Assembly: GCA_903824495.1 (NCBI GenBank) | Contig: CAIJXB010000001.1 | Location: 1-37,402, forward strand | Direction: 5' to 3' | DNA length: 37,402 nt | Source: an uncultured Chlamydiae bacterium | Lineage (GTDB): Bacteria; Chlamydiota; Chlamydiia; Chlamydiales; Rhabdochlamydiaceae | Shown: positions 1-7,805 of the stretch, in pieces | Position numbering within the stretch: the first letter of the stretch is position 1 | Layout of the letters: each line of letters starts with the position of its first letter | Position numbers and translations under genes: made by a program | The notes under the pieces: generated by a model | Database searches by the model: none | What the model was told of the DNA's origin: nothing | What the model saw: only the letters and a program-made list of their open reading frames with translations

Positions 1-1
1 A

Positions 2-7
2 TATAAT
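2..7 (+). promoter_or_regulatory. Probable -10 box of the first gene
   Basis: The hexamer TATAAT lies 28 bases before the start codon at 36. The matching -35 region would fall outside the window, so the promoter cannot be completed. Confidence 0.4.
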
Positions 8-35
8 AATGCTTTTTAACTAAAAAAGAGGGATT

Positions 36-1451
36 ATGACAAACGACAAATTAACACAAGTAAATACAAGCCCAGTAGTGTTAAGTTTTTCAGCTTCAAC
101 GAAGGCTAGCGTCCCTCTTGAACCTACTACTACGCAAGGTGACCTTGCCCTCTTGGGAACCATCCAAGCTCTTTCTTCTATGACAGAAGAGCTGGCTCCG
201 ACTACAGCTCAGGACACTACAGCTGAATATACTGCTCCTCCAGCTGATGAAACCACAGGTTATGGCACATCCCCAGGTGATGAACTTTCTCATAAAGGAC
301 TTATTGGTGGGAGTGCCCTCAGTATGGCATCTCTATCTCTGATCGACTTAGAAAAAAACCTTTTGAAGATTTCTTTGAACTCGATCAATCAGTCTATTTT
401 ATCGAACCAAGAGATGAGTGCTACAGCTCTAAACCAATACAATGCCTTGCTTGATGCTGCAGAAGACTCATACAATGCAACTATGCAAGAAGCGTATTCA
501 CAATGGACATCGTGTGCAACTACCGGTATGTCTGCTACTGCTGCTCTAGGAATGGGCGGTGTTGCTTTAAAACAGATGAGTGAATCTGCAGCTGAAATGA
601 AATCTCTTAAAGCTCAACAAAGTTATTTCCAAAAAGATGAGCGTAATCCTACAGCGCCGATAAGACCAGACCACGAGCCGATCGGCATAGAGAACCATGA
701 TATACAAAATCCAGCAAACCAACGAGCGTTCAAAGCAGACTTAGAAGCTAACAAAGGAAAGCTTTCTGCTCAGCTTCAACGAACTCACGGATTGGATGAA
801 AATGGAAAGAATGTCGATGGTGAAGTGGATCTTGACTTTGCTATCGCAAAATACCAATACAATACAGACAAAATCGCAGCTATTGAAGCGGCTATGCAAG
901 CAGCCCCTGCCCCAGGAAGACTCGACAACCCGACAGAAAGAACTTATGCACAATATTTTACAGGCCGATCAAGAGTATACTCTTTAAAAGGCGATATCGC
1001 TAATGAAGATGGAACGTTCCGAGAAGTGAACTATGGAAAGTTCGACATTCACAATGATGAGATCGCTCAATATGGGCTCCGCAGAGCTGCTCATAATATG
1101 AGTAATGAAGCTGTAAAAGGAGCTCAAGGCAGATTAGAAGAGTTTCATACTACTGCTAAAGACACATACGATAAAGCTCATATGTTAATCTCTCAAGGAA
1201 TTCCAACCTTTAGAGAGGTTATGAGCTCGATTGAGAACGGTGTTAAAGGACTGTTTACTGAAAGAAAAGCTGATTTTGATCAGAGTGCTGCAGAAGAAAA
1301 TGCGGCTGCATCTCTTTACAAATCTGCTTCTGACCAGCTTTCAGCTCTTCAAAGTACATGGAGCAGCTTGAACTCTAAGTACTATGACCAAGCATTATCG
1401 CTGCTTCCTAATCAGATGGCGGCTTTAGTAAAAGCAAACTCTGCAAACTAA
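36..1451 (+). CDS. Ala-rich secreted-type protein, possible type III secretion translocator (CopD/SctB-like)
   Basis: A 471-residue protein with a polar, Thr/Ser/Ala-rich N-terminus, no signal peptide, and long Ala/Gln/Ser-rich helical stretches. A single moderately hydrophobic segment (about residues 163-180, rich in Gly, Ala, Met and Thr) is followed by an amphipathic helix and a charged, coiled central part; the C-terminal 60 residues are helical and Ser/Leu-rich. This layout resembles the minor hydrophobic translocator of type III secretion systems (YopD/CopD group), which inserts into host membranes. That assignment rests on architecture only; I cannot show homology by eye. The ATG at 36 is preceded by GAGG at 28-31. 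The gene is followed by a strong hairpin terminator, then a 62-aa protein. It could alternatively be another secreted effector. Confidence 0.6.
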   Translation: MTNDKLTQVNTSPVVLSFSASTKASVPLEPTTTQGDLALLGTIQALSSMTEELAPTTAQDTTAEYTAPPADETTGYGTSPGDELSHKGLIGGSALSMASLSLIDLEKNLLKISLNSINQSILSNQEMSATALNQYNALLDAAEDSYNATMQEAYSQWTSCATTGMSATAALGMGGVALKQMSESAAEMKSLKAQQSYFQKDERNPTAPIRPDHEPIGIENHDIQNPANQRAFKADLEANKGKLSAQLQRTHGLDENGKNVDGEVDLDFAIAKYQYNTDKIAAIEAAMQAAPAPGRLDNPTERTYAQYFTGRSRVYSLKGDIANEDGTFREVNYGKFDIHNDEIAQYGLRRAAHNMSNEAVKGAQGRLEEFHTTAKDTYDKAHMLISQGIPTFREVMSSIENGVKGLFTERKADFDQSAAEENAAASLYKSASDQLSALQSTWSSLNSKYYDQALSLLPNQMAALVKANSAN

Positions 1452-1478
1452 AGTAAGACAAGAATTATACTTCTCCTA

Positions 1479-1513
1479 CCACCCTTGTTAAATAAAGCAA
1501 GGGTGGTTTTTTT
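1479..1513 (+). terminator. Rho-independent terminator after the translocator-like gene
   Basis: A perfect 9-bp stem (CCACCCTTG at 1479-1487 with CAAGGGTGG at 1498-1506) with a 10-nt loop is followed by seven T residues. It lies 28 bases after the stop codon at 1451 and before the next gene's ribosome binding site, so the 62-aa gene probably depends on read-through or its own promoter. Confidence 0.85.
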
Positions 1514-1536
1514 AACCCTATTTAAGGAGGTAAATT

Positions 1537-1725
1537 ATGTCAGCTGTTACCAATGATCAAGACATCGTGCAAGCTTCTATTCAAGCTAAAATGCTTGCAA
1601 ATGAAGCTGTTACTACCGACCTCAAGAAAAAGGAAGAAAGCTCTGATTCTTTTAAGCCAGAGCAGGTCGCAGGGATTGTGCAGCTTTGCAGCAATCAAAT
1701 AGCAACTATTACGGATCAACTCTAG
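1537..1725 (+). CDS. Small hypothetical protein (62 aa)
   Basis: A 62-residue acidic, helical protein of unknown function, rich in Ala, Gln and Lys. Its reality is supported by a textbook Shine-Dalgarno AAGGAGG at 1524-1530, six bases before the ATG, and by ordinary codon use. It follows the translocator-like gene on the same strand, separated by a terminator, and ends 16 bases before the convergent gene at 1742. Small helical proteins next to translocators are often chaperones or needle-type components, but nothing in this sequence shows that, and I do not recognise a family. Confidence 0.6.
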   Translation: MSAVTNDQDIVQASIQAKMLANEAVTTDLKKKEESSDSFKPEQVAGIVQLCSNQIATITDQL

Positions 1726-1741
1726 ATAGAACTTAGTGGAT

Positions 1742-2431
1742 CTATTCTTCGTGTGTTAGATAGTGATTCTCTTCAGGCATAGGGATCGGATCTAACACAG
1801 GAGTTGCTTCTTCTTTTAAATGAGAGATTGGGAAGACTTTGGACTCCAAAGTCTCTTGATTGATCAAGGTCACATAAAAACAGTCCTTAAAATCTTCCGT
1901 CTTTACAAAGAACACTCTGTTCATTGTCGTGTAAGGAGGAACGATTTCTTCCTTTACAGATTTGACCCAAAGATCTTTTTGGATCCTTTGGTAATTTTGA
2001 AGTGTTTTGATTCCATGCATCCCACTTGGAATGGAGAAAGGCCAAAAGATAAATCCTGCCACTTTAAGACCAATTGAGGTAGGCAAAGAGGACGCTTGAG
2101 TAGCCTTGGCAATTGTTTTCGAATCGATGCTAGGTAGTGAAATCGACTCCCCATTAATGAGGTAAGGATCTGGAGATTGATTTTCGATCGTGATCTGGAT
2201 TGGCTTATAGCCTAAGTTCAAAATATCGCTTTTTAGATATTGTTCACTTTCAGCTACAGTCAAAGGCTTAATAGAAATAGATACCCTCCCCTCACTTGCA
2301 AAAAGCTCTTTTGAAACAAAAAGAGCTGGCATTGGTCTTAAGGACAAGACATTCAATTGTCCTAAGACCATAACAAGTCCTACCAGGCATAAAGCAGGGA
2401 AAAGAATTATTTTTTTAATCCTGTTAATCAT
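1742..2431 (-). CDS. Hypothetical membrane-anchored or exported protein (229 aa)
   Basis: The N-terminus has basic residues followed by a hydrophobic segment (about residues 8-26), consistent with an uncleaved anchor or signal peptide; no lipobox cysteine is obvious. The rest is a soluble domain with beta-strand-like alternation (residues 45-110), a short Pro/Phe/Trp-containing hydrophobic patch (about 121-140), and an acidic, Pro-rich tail. I recognise no family. It lies downstream of the AGCS transporter on the same strand, but an 88-base gap holding a 32-nt palindrome and a TATAAT suggests separate transcription. Its 3' end converges on the 62-aa gene. Confidence 0.6.
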   Translation of the reverse strand: MINRIKKIILFPALCLVGLVMVLGQLNVLSLRPMPALFVSKELFASEGRVSISIKPLTVAESEQYLKSDILNLGYKPIQITIENQSPDPYLINGESISLPSIDSKTIAKATQASSLPTSIGLKVAGFIFWPFSIPSGMHGIKTLQNYQRIQKDLWVKSVKEEIVPPYTTMNRVFFVKTEDFKDCFYVTLINQETLESKVFPISHLKEEATPVLDPIPMPEENHYLTHEE

Positions 2432-2458
2432 TCAATCTCCAATAAATATTTTGATCGA

Positions 2459-2464
2459 ATTATA
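2459..2464 (-). promoter_or_regulatory. Candidate -10 box for the 229-aa gene
   Basis: Read on the minus strand the hexamer is TATAAT, 27 bases before the ATG at 2431. No good -35 hexamer is present at the right spacing; that position is the edge of the perfect palindrome at 2482-2513, which makes a regulated promoter conceivable. Confidence 0.35.
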
Positions 2465-2481
2465 CAGAAATTAAACGATAA

Positions 2482-2513
2482 TAAATAGACTTAAATTAAT
2501 TTAAGTCTATTTA
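2482..2513. repeat. 32-nt perfect AT-rich palindrome between the AGCS transporter and the 229-aa gene
   Basis: Bases 2482-2497 are the exact reverse complement of 2498-2513. The sequence is AT-rich with a central AATT and contains AGACTTAA arms. It begins 6 bases after the stop codon of the transporter gene (minus strand) and ends close to the -35 position of the next gene. It could be a transcription terminator hairpin lacking a long U tract, or a dimeric-regulator operator. Confidence 0.6.
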
Positions 2514-2519
2514 CGTTAA

Positions 2520-3851
2520 TTAAATATTTGTGGCTGGCTTTTTTACTGCCGAAACGCTTTTGAGAAGGCAGATCATATGAGGAACCGCCATAAAACAAAG
2601 TACTATGTCGACCAAAGACCATACTGTCCGAACCTCTCCCAATGCCCCTAAAAACACCATAATAAGGGTGGCCACGAGATAGTAAATTCTATTTTTATTT
2701 TGACTTAAGTACCCAAAGCACTGGCTCCCATTAAAGCTATTGCCCAAGATCGTTCCCAAACCAAATAAAAGGGCCATGACTGCAACGATAACCACTCCCC
2801 CAACGGAGAAATACTGCTCATAAGAAGCTGTGACCATACCAATGCCTAAAGGCAGAGAAGGATCTTGCCAGGTATTTGTGATAAGAGCGACGCATCCCGA
2901 TAAAAATGTCAATCCACCTGCACTGAATGTTGAGAGCATCGCAAGAGCCCCTTGGGCCATTGGATCTGAAGTTGCAGCCATGGAGTGAGGGATGGTTTGT
3001 GTTCCAAGTCCAGCTTCCGTAGCTTGGACTCCCTTAAAAATCCCCCATCTAAGAGCCGCAACGGCTCCCCCAACCATCCCACCACTAGCGAGTGCATGCG
3101 GAGTAAATGCGGAGCTAAACACGTCATAGAAAACGCGTCCCATTTGATCCAAATTAGAGCCGATGATCCAAAAGCTCGATCCTACATATAGAATGAACAT
3201 CAAAGGAACTAGCTTTGCAGAAAAAGATCCAATTCTACGAATCCCTCCCATTAAAGCAACCCCTATAAGAAGAGCAATACCTAGGCCTGAATAGACTTTT
3301 GAAATCTGAAAATCCCCCATGGAAGGAGAGCTTAAAATAGCAGCCAGTTGGTTCGCCTGGGCTGCAGACCATACGGTCATGAGGACCATGCAGCAAAGGG
3401 CATACCATCTGGCAGATCCAGGAGACAAGATATGAGCCAGATACTGCATAGGCCCCCCCATCACCTTCCCATCAGGCAGGGTCTTTTTATGGCGGACGCT
3501 AAGATGGACCTCTAAATAGGTCGCAGCACTCCCAAAAAAGGCTGTCAGCAGAAAACCGAGCAAAGCGCCAGGTCCCCCCAGCTTAATCGCAATAACAGGC
3601 CCTACGATGCTAGAAATGCCTATTGTGGTCGACATAGCCGTAAAAAGGGCTTTATAGGGGGATATCGTATGCTGATCCGCAGATCTCCCCTTCTCTGCAA
3701 AGGAGGTTTTGAGGTGGCGAACCAAAAATGGGAAAAGGCGCACCTGGACAAATCTCGTCTTAATGCTTATATAAATACTTGATCCTAAAAGAAATAAGCA
3801 AACAACAAAAAGAGCTTGATCAGAGACGTTTTTAATGATCGTTTCAAACAT
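2520..3851 (-). CDS. Sodium:alanine/glycine symporter family permease (AGCS)
   Basis: A polytopic inner-membrane protein of 443 residues with roughly ten to eleven hydrophobic segments, the usual size for the alanine/glycine:cation symporter family. The family hallmark GGPMQYL lies near residue 131, preceded by a Gly/Ala-rich helix and a GKVMGGP turn, and the stretch with ATEAGLGTQT near residue 277 matches the conserved cation-site region. The family imports D- or L-alanine or glycine with sodium; chlamydiae carry DagA-type members. It follows a coiled-coil gene on the same strand but is separated from it by 226 bases with a terminator, so it is probably its own unit. A modest AGGA lies six bases upstream of the ATG. 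The exact substrate is not readable from sequence. Confidence 0.9.
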   Translation of the reverse strand: MFETIIKNVSDQALFVVCLFLLGSSIYISIKTRFVQVRLFPFLVRHLKTSFAEKGRSADQHTISPYKALFTAMSTTIGISSIVGPVIAIKLGGPGALLGFLLTAFFGSAATYLEVHLSVRHKKTLPDGKVMGGPMQYLAHILSPGSARWYALCCMVLMTVWSAAQANQLAAILSSPSMGDFQISKVYSGLGIALLIGVALMGGIRRIGSFSAKLVPLMFILYVGSSFWIIGSNLDQMGRVFYDVFSSAFTPHALASGGMVGGAVAALRWGIFKGVQATEAGLGTQTIPHSMAATSDPMAQGALAMLSTFSAGGLTFLSGCVALITNTWQDPSLPLGIGMVTASYEQYFSVGGVVIVAVMALLFGLGTILGNSFNGSQCFGYLSQNKNRIYYLVATLIMVFLGALGEVRTVWSLVDIVLCFMAVPHMICLLKSVSAVKKPATNI

Positions 3852-4040
3852 AAATTTCCTACAAATAAGGAGTTTTTTATAAAATTTTTCTAAAAAAGTA
3901 AGATGTGAGTATTTTTAATTGCCTTCGCAGCTACGCTGGAAAGAGAGAAGAGAAAAAACAAGAATGGACTTCCTATTAGACACGTCAAAACTTCCTTACT
4001 TAAGAATCCTCATAAGGATGACAGCTTTTAGAAATTATGT

Positions 4041-4073
4041 AAAACTAAAAAGTTCGGAATGCAATCCGAACTT
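4041..4073 (-). terminator. Terminator of the Inc-like operon
   Basis: Perfect 9-bp inverted repeat AAGTTCGGA (4050-4058) and TCCGAACTT (4065-4073) with a 6-nt loop. Read on the minus strand, the hairpin is followed by TTTTAGTTTT. It starts five bases after the stop codon of the gene ending at 4078. Confidence 0.8.
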
Positions 4074-4077
4074 GGAT

Positions 4078-5058
4078 TTACAGATTCCCAAGCACCCACC
4101 AACTCGCAGCTTTTTGCTCTTCGACAACAGGAGCTGGCTCCTCTTTAGGAATGAACTTCTTCACTTGTCCGTACAGCTTTTCTACGTCTTTCTTTAGATC
4201 CATGGAAATAGGCTGAATCTGTGGTTGTTTGCATTCTTCCATCATCTTTCGAAGGTGCCTGATTTGATGCCGGATAAGATGCTGTCTTAGGCGATCTAGT
4301 ACAAGTCCTAGTTTAGGTTGATCTATGACCGATTCCTTTTGTAACACCTCAATCTTATTTTTCAGGTGATTGAAAACCTTTATTATATGCGCTCGCATTG
4401 GATCAGGTCTGTCAAATTCCTGCAGTGATTTTAAAGTTGCCTCTAACCCCTTCATTTGAGACACCAAAGAACGTAGCTCGGTTAGATTGGAAGGATTAAG
4501 CATGTTCAACAAATCTTGCGCCCCTGTTGCAGCAGCAAGTTTGAGTAAATCACCTCTTACATAATTAACAAGAGCCAAGTTTTCCATCCCAAGTCTTCCG
4601 TTTGTCATTTCTGATACATTAAGTTCGTCTGCTATATCGGCTATTTCAGCTTTAAGGTTTGTATTTTCTAGCTTAACCTGATCCCGTTCTTCTTCTGCTG
4701 ATCTTAAGGCCACTTCAAAAACCATGGTTTTAAGTACCTCTGCAACGCAATCTCTTGTTAAAATATCTACTTCGCTCAAAAGACTTTCGTTTTTCTGCAT
4801 TTCTGCGTTAAGTCTTGCTGAAAGGTTTGATACTTTTTTTTCTCTTTCTTTATTTTTTTGCTCTAATTGTTGCGCTATCAACTTCTTTACTTGAGAGGTA
4901 ACATCTTCCACATCTTGTCTTGATTCCTCTGACGTATAAGTGGTTGCCATACTTAGAGCTAGCTTCTCTAAGGAGGAGTCATCGCTATAAGTTTCACTTT
5001 TGCTTAAATTAGGATCAAAGAATGCGGGAGATTTTCCGTAAGAATTGCTAACATTCAT
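4078..5058 (-). CDS. Coiled-coil protein of the Inc-like operon (326 aa)
   Basis: A soluble, highly charged protein. Residues about 45-165 are heptad-like, rich in Glu, Lys, Gln and Leu, and predicted coiled coil. A helical middle part (about 195-285) is rich in Leu, His and Arg, and the end is Pro/Glu-rich and finishes with Trp-Trp-Val-Leu-Gly. There is no signal peptide and no clear membrane segment. An AAGGAGT ribosome site precedes the ATG. It is the last gene of a three-gene run (6385 to 4078) behind two proteins with bilobed hydrophobic domains, 70 bases after its neighbour. A role as a secreted or inclusion-associated protein is an inference from these neighbours. I recognise no named family. 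Confidence 0.65.
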   Translation of the reverse strand: MNVSNSYGKSPAFFDPNLSKSETYSDDSSLEKLALSMATTYTSEESRQDVEDVTSQVKKLIAQQLEQKNKEREKKVSNLSARLNAEMQKNESLLSEVDILTRDCVAEVLKTMVFEVALRSAEEERDQVKLENTNLKAEIADIADELNVSEMTNGRLGMENLALVNYVRGDLLKLAAATGAQDLLNMLNPSNLTELRSLVSQMKGLEATLKSLQEFDRPDPMRAHIIKVFNHLKNKIEVLQKESVIDQPKLGLVLDRLRQHLIRHQIRHLRKMMEECKQPQIQPISMDLKKDVEKLYGQVKKFIPKEEPAPVVEEQKAASWWVLGNL

Positions 5059-5128
5059 AAAAGACTCCTTTTTAAGGATGTTCTCAGTCAGATTTTCAAA
5101 AACGCGAAGAGCCTAACACAAAAAAAAC

Positions 5129-5779
5129 TTATTTGCGAATAGATCCTCCAAAGTTAAACATACTTTTGCTTTTACTGACTTGCTGTGGAGGCTCGGTGGC
5201 AACAGGCTCCACAGCCTTATTTTTTAGAGTTGTATTTTCAGATTGGAGTCTTTCCTTGTCAGCTTGAAGGTGTGTAATGGCCTCTCGAAACTGTTCACAT
5301 GTGCCTTCTATTTGCTTTTCAAGTTTATTTGCTTTGTGTAGCTTCTCGTTTAAGTCTGTCTCGATGATTGTTAATCTCTCTACTTCTACAGACAGCTCTA
5401 AGATCTTAGCATTAAGAGACTCAATAAGAGCCGCATTGCGAGGTTCATTTTCCTGTATACCTTGTAAGGTGCTTTTTAAAGTACTTAGCTCGTTTTGCGT
5501 CTGTCTTGTGACCTCTTCAGAGTTCCTTAAGGCAGCTTCTGCAGTTTGTCTACCAGCTGCACGTTCTAAAGCTGATTTCGCAATCAAACAAACACCTAAC
5601 ATCAGTCCAGAAAACACTCCCAAAACTGGAGCCATAGTAAAAATACTGGCAGCAATTCCTATGATCGCAATAACTGTCGTAACTTTTATAAAATCATCTA
5701 CAAAAGTAGCCTCAAGATTTTCGATAAAACTTAAAGTCGGTATTCGAAACTGCGGTATGAAACCTACGGATGTAGCCAT
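5129..5779 (-). CDS. Putative inclusion membrane (Inc-like) protein, IncA-type architecture
   Basis: A 216-residue protein with two closely spaced hydrophobic segments (about residues 31-48 and 50-67) separated by a short turn, the bilobed domain that marks chlamydial Inc proteins. A long coiled coil (about 80-195) follows, with a short polar tail rich in Ser, Lys, Phe and Gly. IncA-type proteins are exported by type III secretion into the inclusion membrane with both ends facing the host cytosol, where the coiled coil can act like a SNARE. Homology to a named Inc is not demonstrable by eye. The start lies 3 bases after the stop of the upstream gene, with GGGAG overlapping that stop, so translation is probably coupled. 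Confidence 0.7.
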   Translation of the reverse strand: MATSVGFIPQFRIPTLSFIENLEATFVDDFIKVTTVIAIIGIAASIFTMAPVLGVFSGLMLGVCLIAKSALERAAGRQTAEAALRNSEEVTRQTQNELSTLKSTLQGIQENEPRNAALIESLNAKILELSVEVERLTIIETDLNEKLHKANKLEKQIEGTCEQFREAITHLQADKERLQSENTTLKNKAVEPVATEPPQQVSKSKSMFNFGGSIRK

Positions 5780-5782
5780 AAC

Positions 5783-6385
5783 TTAAACTCCCTGATTGAG
5801 TTTTTTTAAGAATGCAACGTTTGAACTAAGGGTACTTTCGAGACCATCAATCAGTTGCTCCCCCTCTTTTTCATTTTCGTTTCCAATATCTATTACATGG
5901 GATAACGCTGCATGATTGTCCGTAACAGCGTTTACATCAGCTTGCAGATCTTGCGTTTCTTTTTCTTCTAATTTGCTGATATCTGCAGCCTCTTGCGCAT
6001 CAACCTGCAACATGTTCGCATTTGCCTCTTGCTGACGTTCTAAATCTACGATCTGCTGCGGCGTGATGACCGGTGCTGGAGGGCCTCCAAGGCAGGTGTC
6101 ATGTAAAAGCATGGCAGCAAGACCACCTCCTGCATAGTATAGCGCACTTAAGCCATCGCCGTTATAGGCATTGACACAAGTGCCGATCCCTGCTACTAGA
6201 TAGATTGAAGTTGGGAGATATTGCTTCGCTAAAGAAAAATAAGTTCTTAGGGCCCTAGGCTCTGCACTTTCGCAGCAAGGGATATATTGCTTGAATGTCT
6301 CATAATAAGACTTGGGGGTTTGCTCTTGAGCAGTTGTTACGCCCATCGGAATTTGAGGGCTCGATATTTTATCTGCTGCATTCAT
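5783..6385 (-). CDS. Putative Inc-like membrane protein (200 aa)
   Basis: The first gene of the three-gene operon. After a polar N-terminus with a Cys-Cys pair (residues 37-38), two hydrophobic stretches occur at about 57-73 and 79-98, separated by a short Asn/Gly-Asp turn. A Gly-Pro-Pro linker and an acidic helical region (about 110-195) with probable coiled coil follow. This matches the general Inc layout, though the first hydrophobic lobe is weaker than in the next gene. The ATG is preceded by GAGGAG. The following gene starts 3 bases after its stop. Export to an inclusion membrane is inferred, not shown. Confidence 0.6.
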   Translation of the reverse strand: MNAADKISSPQIPMGVTTAQEQTPKSYYETFKQYIPCCESAEPRALRTYFSLAKQYLPTSIYLVAGIGTCVNAYNGDGLSALYYAGGGLAAMLLHDTCLGGPPAPVITPQQIVDLERQQEANANMLQVDAQEAADISKLEEKETQDLQADVNAVTDNHAALSHVIDIGNENEKEGEQLIDGLESTLSSNVAFLKKLNQGV

Positions 6386-6416
6386 ATAAACTCCTCAGAA
6401 TCAAAATAAAACGAAG

Positions 6417-6444
6417 AGTGTACGTTTTATCCTAAAAAGATCAA
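6417..6444 (-). promoter_or_regulatory. Candidate promoter of the Inc-like operon
   Basis: On the minus strand TTGATC (6439-6444) and TACACT (6417-6422) are separated by 16 bases, about 30 bases before the ATG at 6385. Each hexamer matches the sigma-70-type consensus at four of six positions. Confidence 0.4.
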
Positions 6445-6451
6445 GTTTTTC

Positions 6452-6512
6452 TTAAGACTTTTTTAAGCGAAGAAAAAGATAGGTCTTTTCCAATGGATTT
6501 CCCTAGAATATA
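6452..6512 (-). pseudogene. Remnant of a methyltransferase C-terminus (copy A of a 42-bp repeat)
   Basis: Bases 6456-6497 match 7132-7173 at 37 of 42 positions; the latter is the 3' end of the intact methyltransferase gene at 7128-7805. Read on the minus strand, copy A encodes KTYLFLRLKKS followed by a stop, against KTDLFLHLKKS and a stop in the intact gene. Similarity fades upstream, where an in-frame TAG replaces a Trp codon. This is best explained as the tail of a decayed duplicate of the methyltransferase gene left on the far side of the FMN reductase gene. Confidence 0.55.
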
Positions 6513-6568
6513 ACCTGGAGAAAAATGAGGTGACTTGTATAAAATCTACGTTTTTTAAGGAGGCTCCA

Positions 6569-7120
6569 TTGAAAATATTAGCATTTGCAGGAAGTACACG
6601 CGCAGATTCCTACAACCGAAAACTTCTGGAAGAAGCTGCTTCAATGGCTCGCTCTATGGGATCTGAAGTAACTATCATCCGCCTGAATGATTATCCGATG
6701 CCTTTTTACGATGCTGATCTTGAAAAACAAGAAGGATTGCCAAAAAACGCCCAAAAACTCCGTCAACTAATGATCGCAAGCGATTGCATCATTATTGCAT
6801 CTCCTGAGTACAACGCTTCCATTTCCGGTGTGCTTAAAAACACAATCGATTGGGCTTCAAGAGGAGAAAATGGAGGACCATCACGTGACGCTTTTAAGGA
6901 CAAAAACTTTGCTATTATGAGCGCTTCACCTTCAAAAATGGGTGGCATGAGAGGATTAAAACATTTAAGGGCTATCCTTGAAAATGTGGGAGCCATAGTT
7001 ATTCAACAAGAAGTGACGGTTCCAGAAGCTCAGCTGTATTTTTCTCAGGAAGAAAGAGCGGAAAATCCCTTATTAAGAGAAGCGCTAGAAGCGCTTTTAT
7101 CCATCAACGCGCCAAGTTAG
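6569..7120 (+). CDS. NADPH-dependent FMN reductase family protein
   Basis: A flavodoxin-like oxidoreductase of about 183 residues that transfers electrons from NAD(P)H to FMN or to quinone/azo-type substrates in the cytoplasm. The FMN phosphate loop GSTRADSYN is near residues 8-16, and SPEYNASISGVLKNTIDW (about 87-104) is the conserved isoalloxazine-binding and dimer segment of the family. I place the start at the TTG at 6569, because a perfect AAGGAGG at 6557-6563 sits five bases ahead and the protein then begins directly with the first beta strand. An in-frame GTG at 6530 would add 13 residues without a good ribosome site. The gene is flanked by a 42-bp imperfect direct repeat. The physiological substrate is unknown. 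Confidence 0.85.
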   Translation: MKILAFAGSTRADSYNRKLLEEAASMARSMGSEVTIIRLNDYPMPFYDADLEKQEGLPKNAQKLRQLMIASDCIIIASPEYNASISGVLKNTIDWASRGENGGPSRDAFKDKNFAIMSASPSKMGGMRGLKHLRAILENVGAIVIQQEVTVPEAQLYFSQEERAENPLLREALEALLSINAPS

Positions 7121-7127
7121 AGATGCC

Positions 7128-7805
7128 TCACGACTTTTTTAAGTGAAGAAAAAGATCGGTCTTTCCCCAAGGATAGGCCGATTCCCAAGAAGAAAGAAGT
7201 TTAAACTTTTGAGAGTATTCGGTGAGTGGAAAACTCACTGTGATGAGTTTAGAGCCCGCTTTCATTTTTTCTAGCTGACGTACGGCTAATTCTAGCTCCT
7301 CTTCTTCTAAACAAAGAGCGTAGAAATAAAAAAAGCTACCAAGCTGCATGTCAAAATCACAAATCTCCTGACAAAAAAACTGTGTTTTTTCTGCTTCGAT
7401 TGATTTTGCTTTTTCACAAAAAAGGGATATTCTTTCAACTCCGATTGAATTGCAATTTTTTGTAAGAGAAGCAAACAAGACTCCCCTGCCTCTGCCACAT
7501 CCGAGGTCTACAAAGCAGTCTTCTGCTTTAAGATCCCCTTTTTCAAACATCTCATCAAGCACCGTAAGCGGAGTTTCTCCATACGAATGTAAAAAAGAAG
7601 AGCCTCTTTCTTTCATGTGCTGTTTGCAGATGCGATAAGGGTTTTTGAAGCGATAGGATGATTTTAAGGATAGGTCAGCTTTTTTAAATTCTGCATTTTG
7701 ATGAAAAAGCCTTTTCACTTTCCTCTCTTCCTTAAAAGAAAACCAAAGCACCTTAGGAGTGATCCAAAAGGTTAAAACAAAAAACTCAGATAAAGCTGCG
7801 ATCAT
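7128..7805 (-). CDS. Class I SAM-dependent methyltransferase, unknown substrate
   Basis: A 225-residue protein with motif I FVDLGCGRGRGVLFAS (about residues 98-113), the SAM-binding glycine loop, followed by GVER with the acidic ribose-contacting residue at 114. The first 25 residues are hydrophobic and could attach the enzyme to the membrane. A preceding SYGETP segment near residues 74-79 resembles the region before motif I in several small methyltransferases, including Dot1-like folds, but I cannot name the substrate. Its start overlaps the end of the PPi-PFK gene by 4 bases (ATGA type), so the two are co-transcribed and translationally coupled. Its 3' end is duplicated as a remnant at 6452-6512. 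Confidence 0.75.
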   Translation of the reverse strand: MIAALSEFFVLTFWITPKVLWFSFKEERKVKRLFHQNAEFKKADLSLKSSYRFKNPYRICKQHMKERGSSFLHSYGETPLTVLDEMFEKGDLKAEDCFVDLGCGRGRGVLFASLTKNCNSIGVERISLFCEKAKSIEAEKTQFFCQEICDFDMQLGSFFYFYALCLEEEELELAVRQLEKMKAGSKLITVSFPLTEYSQKFKLLSSWESAYPWGKTDLFLHLKKS

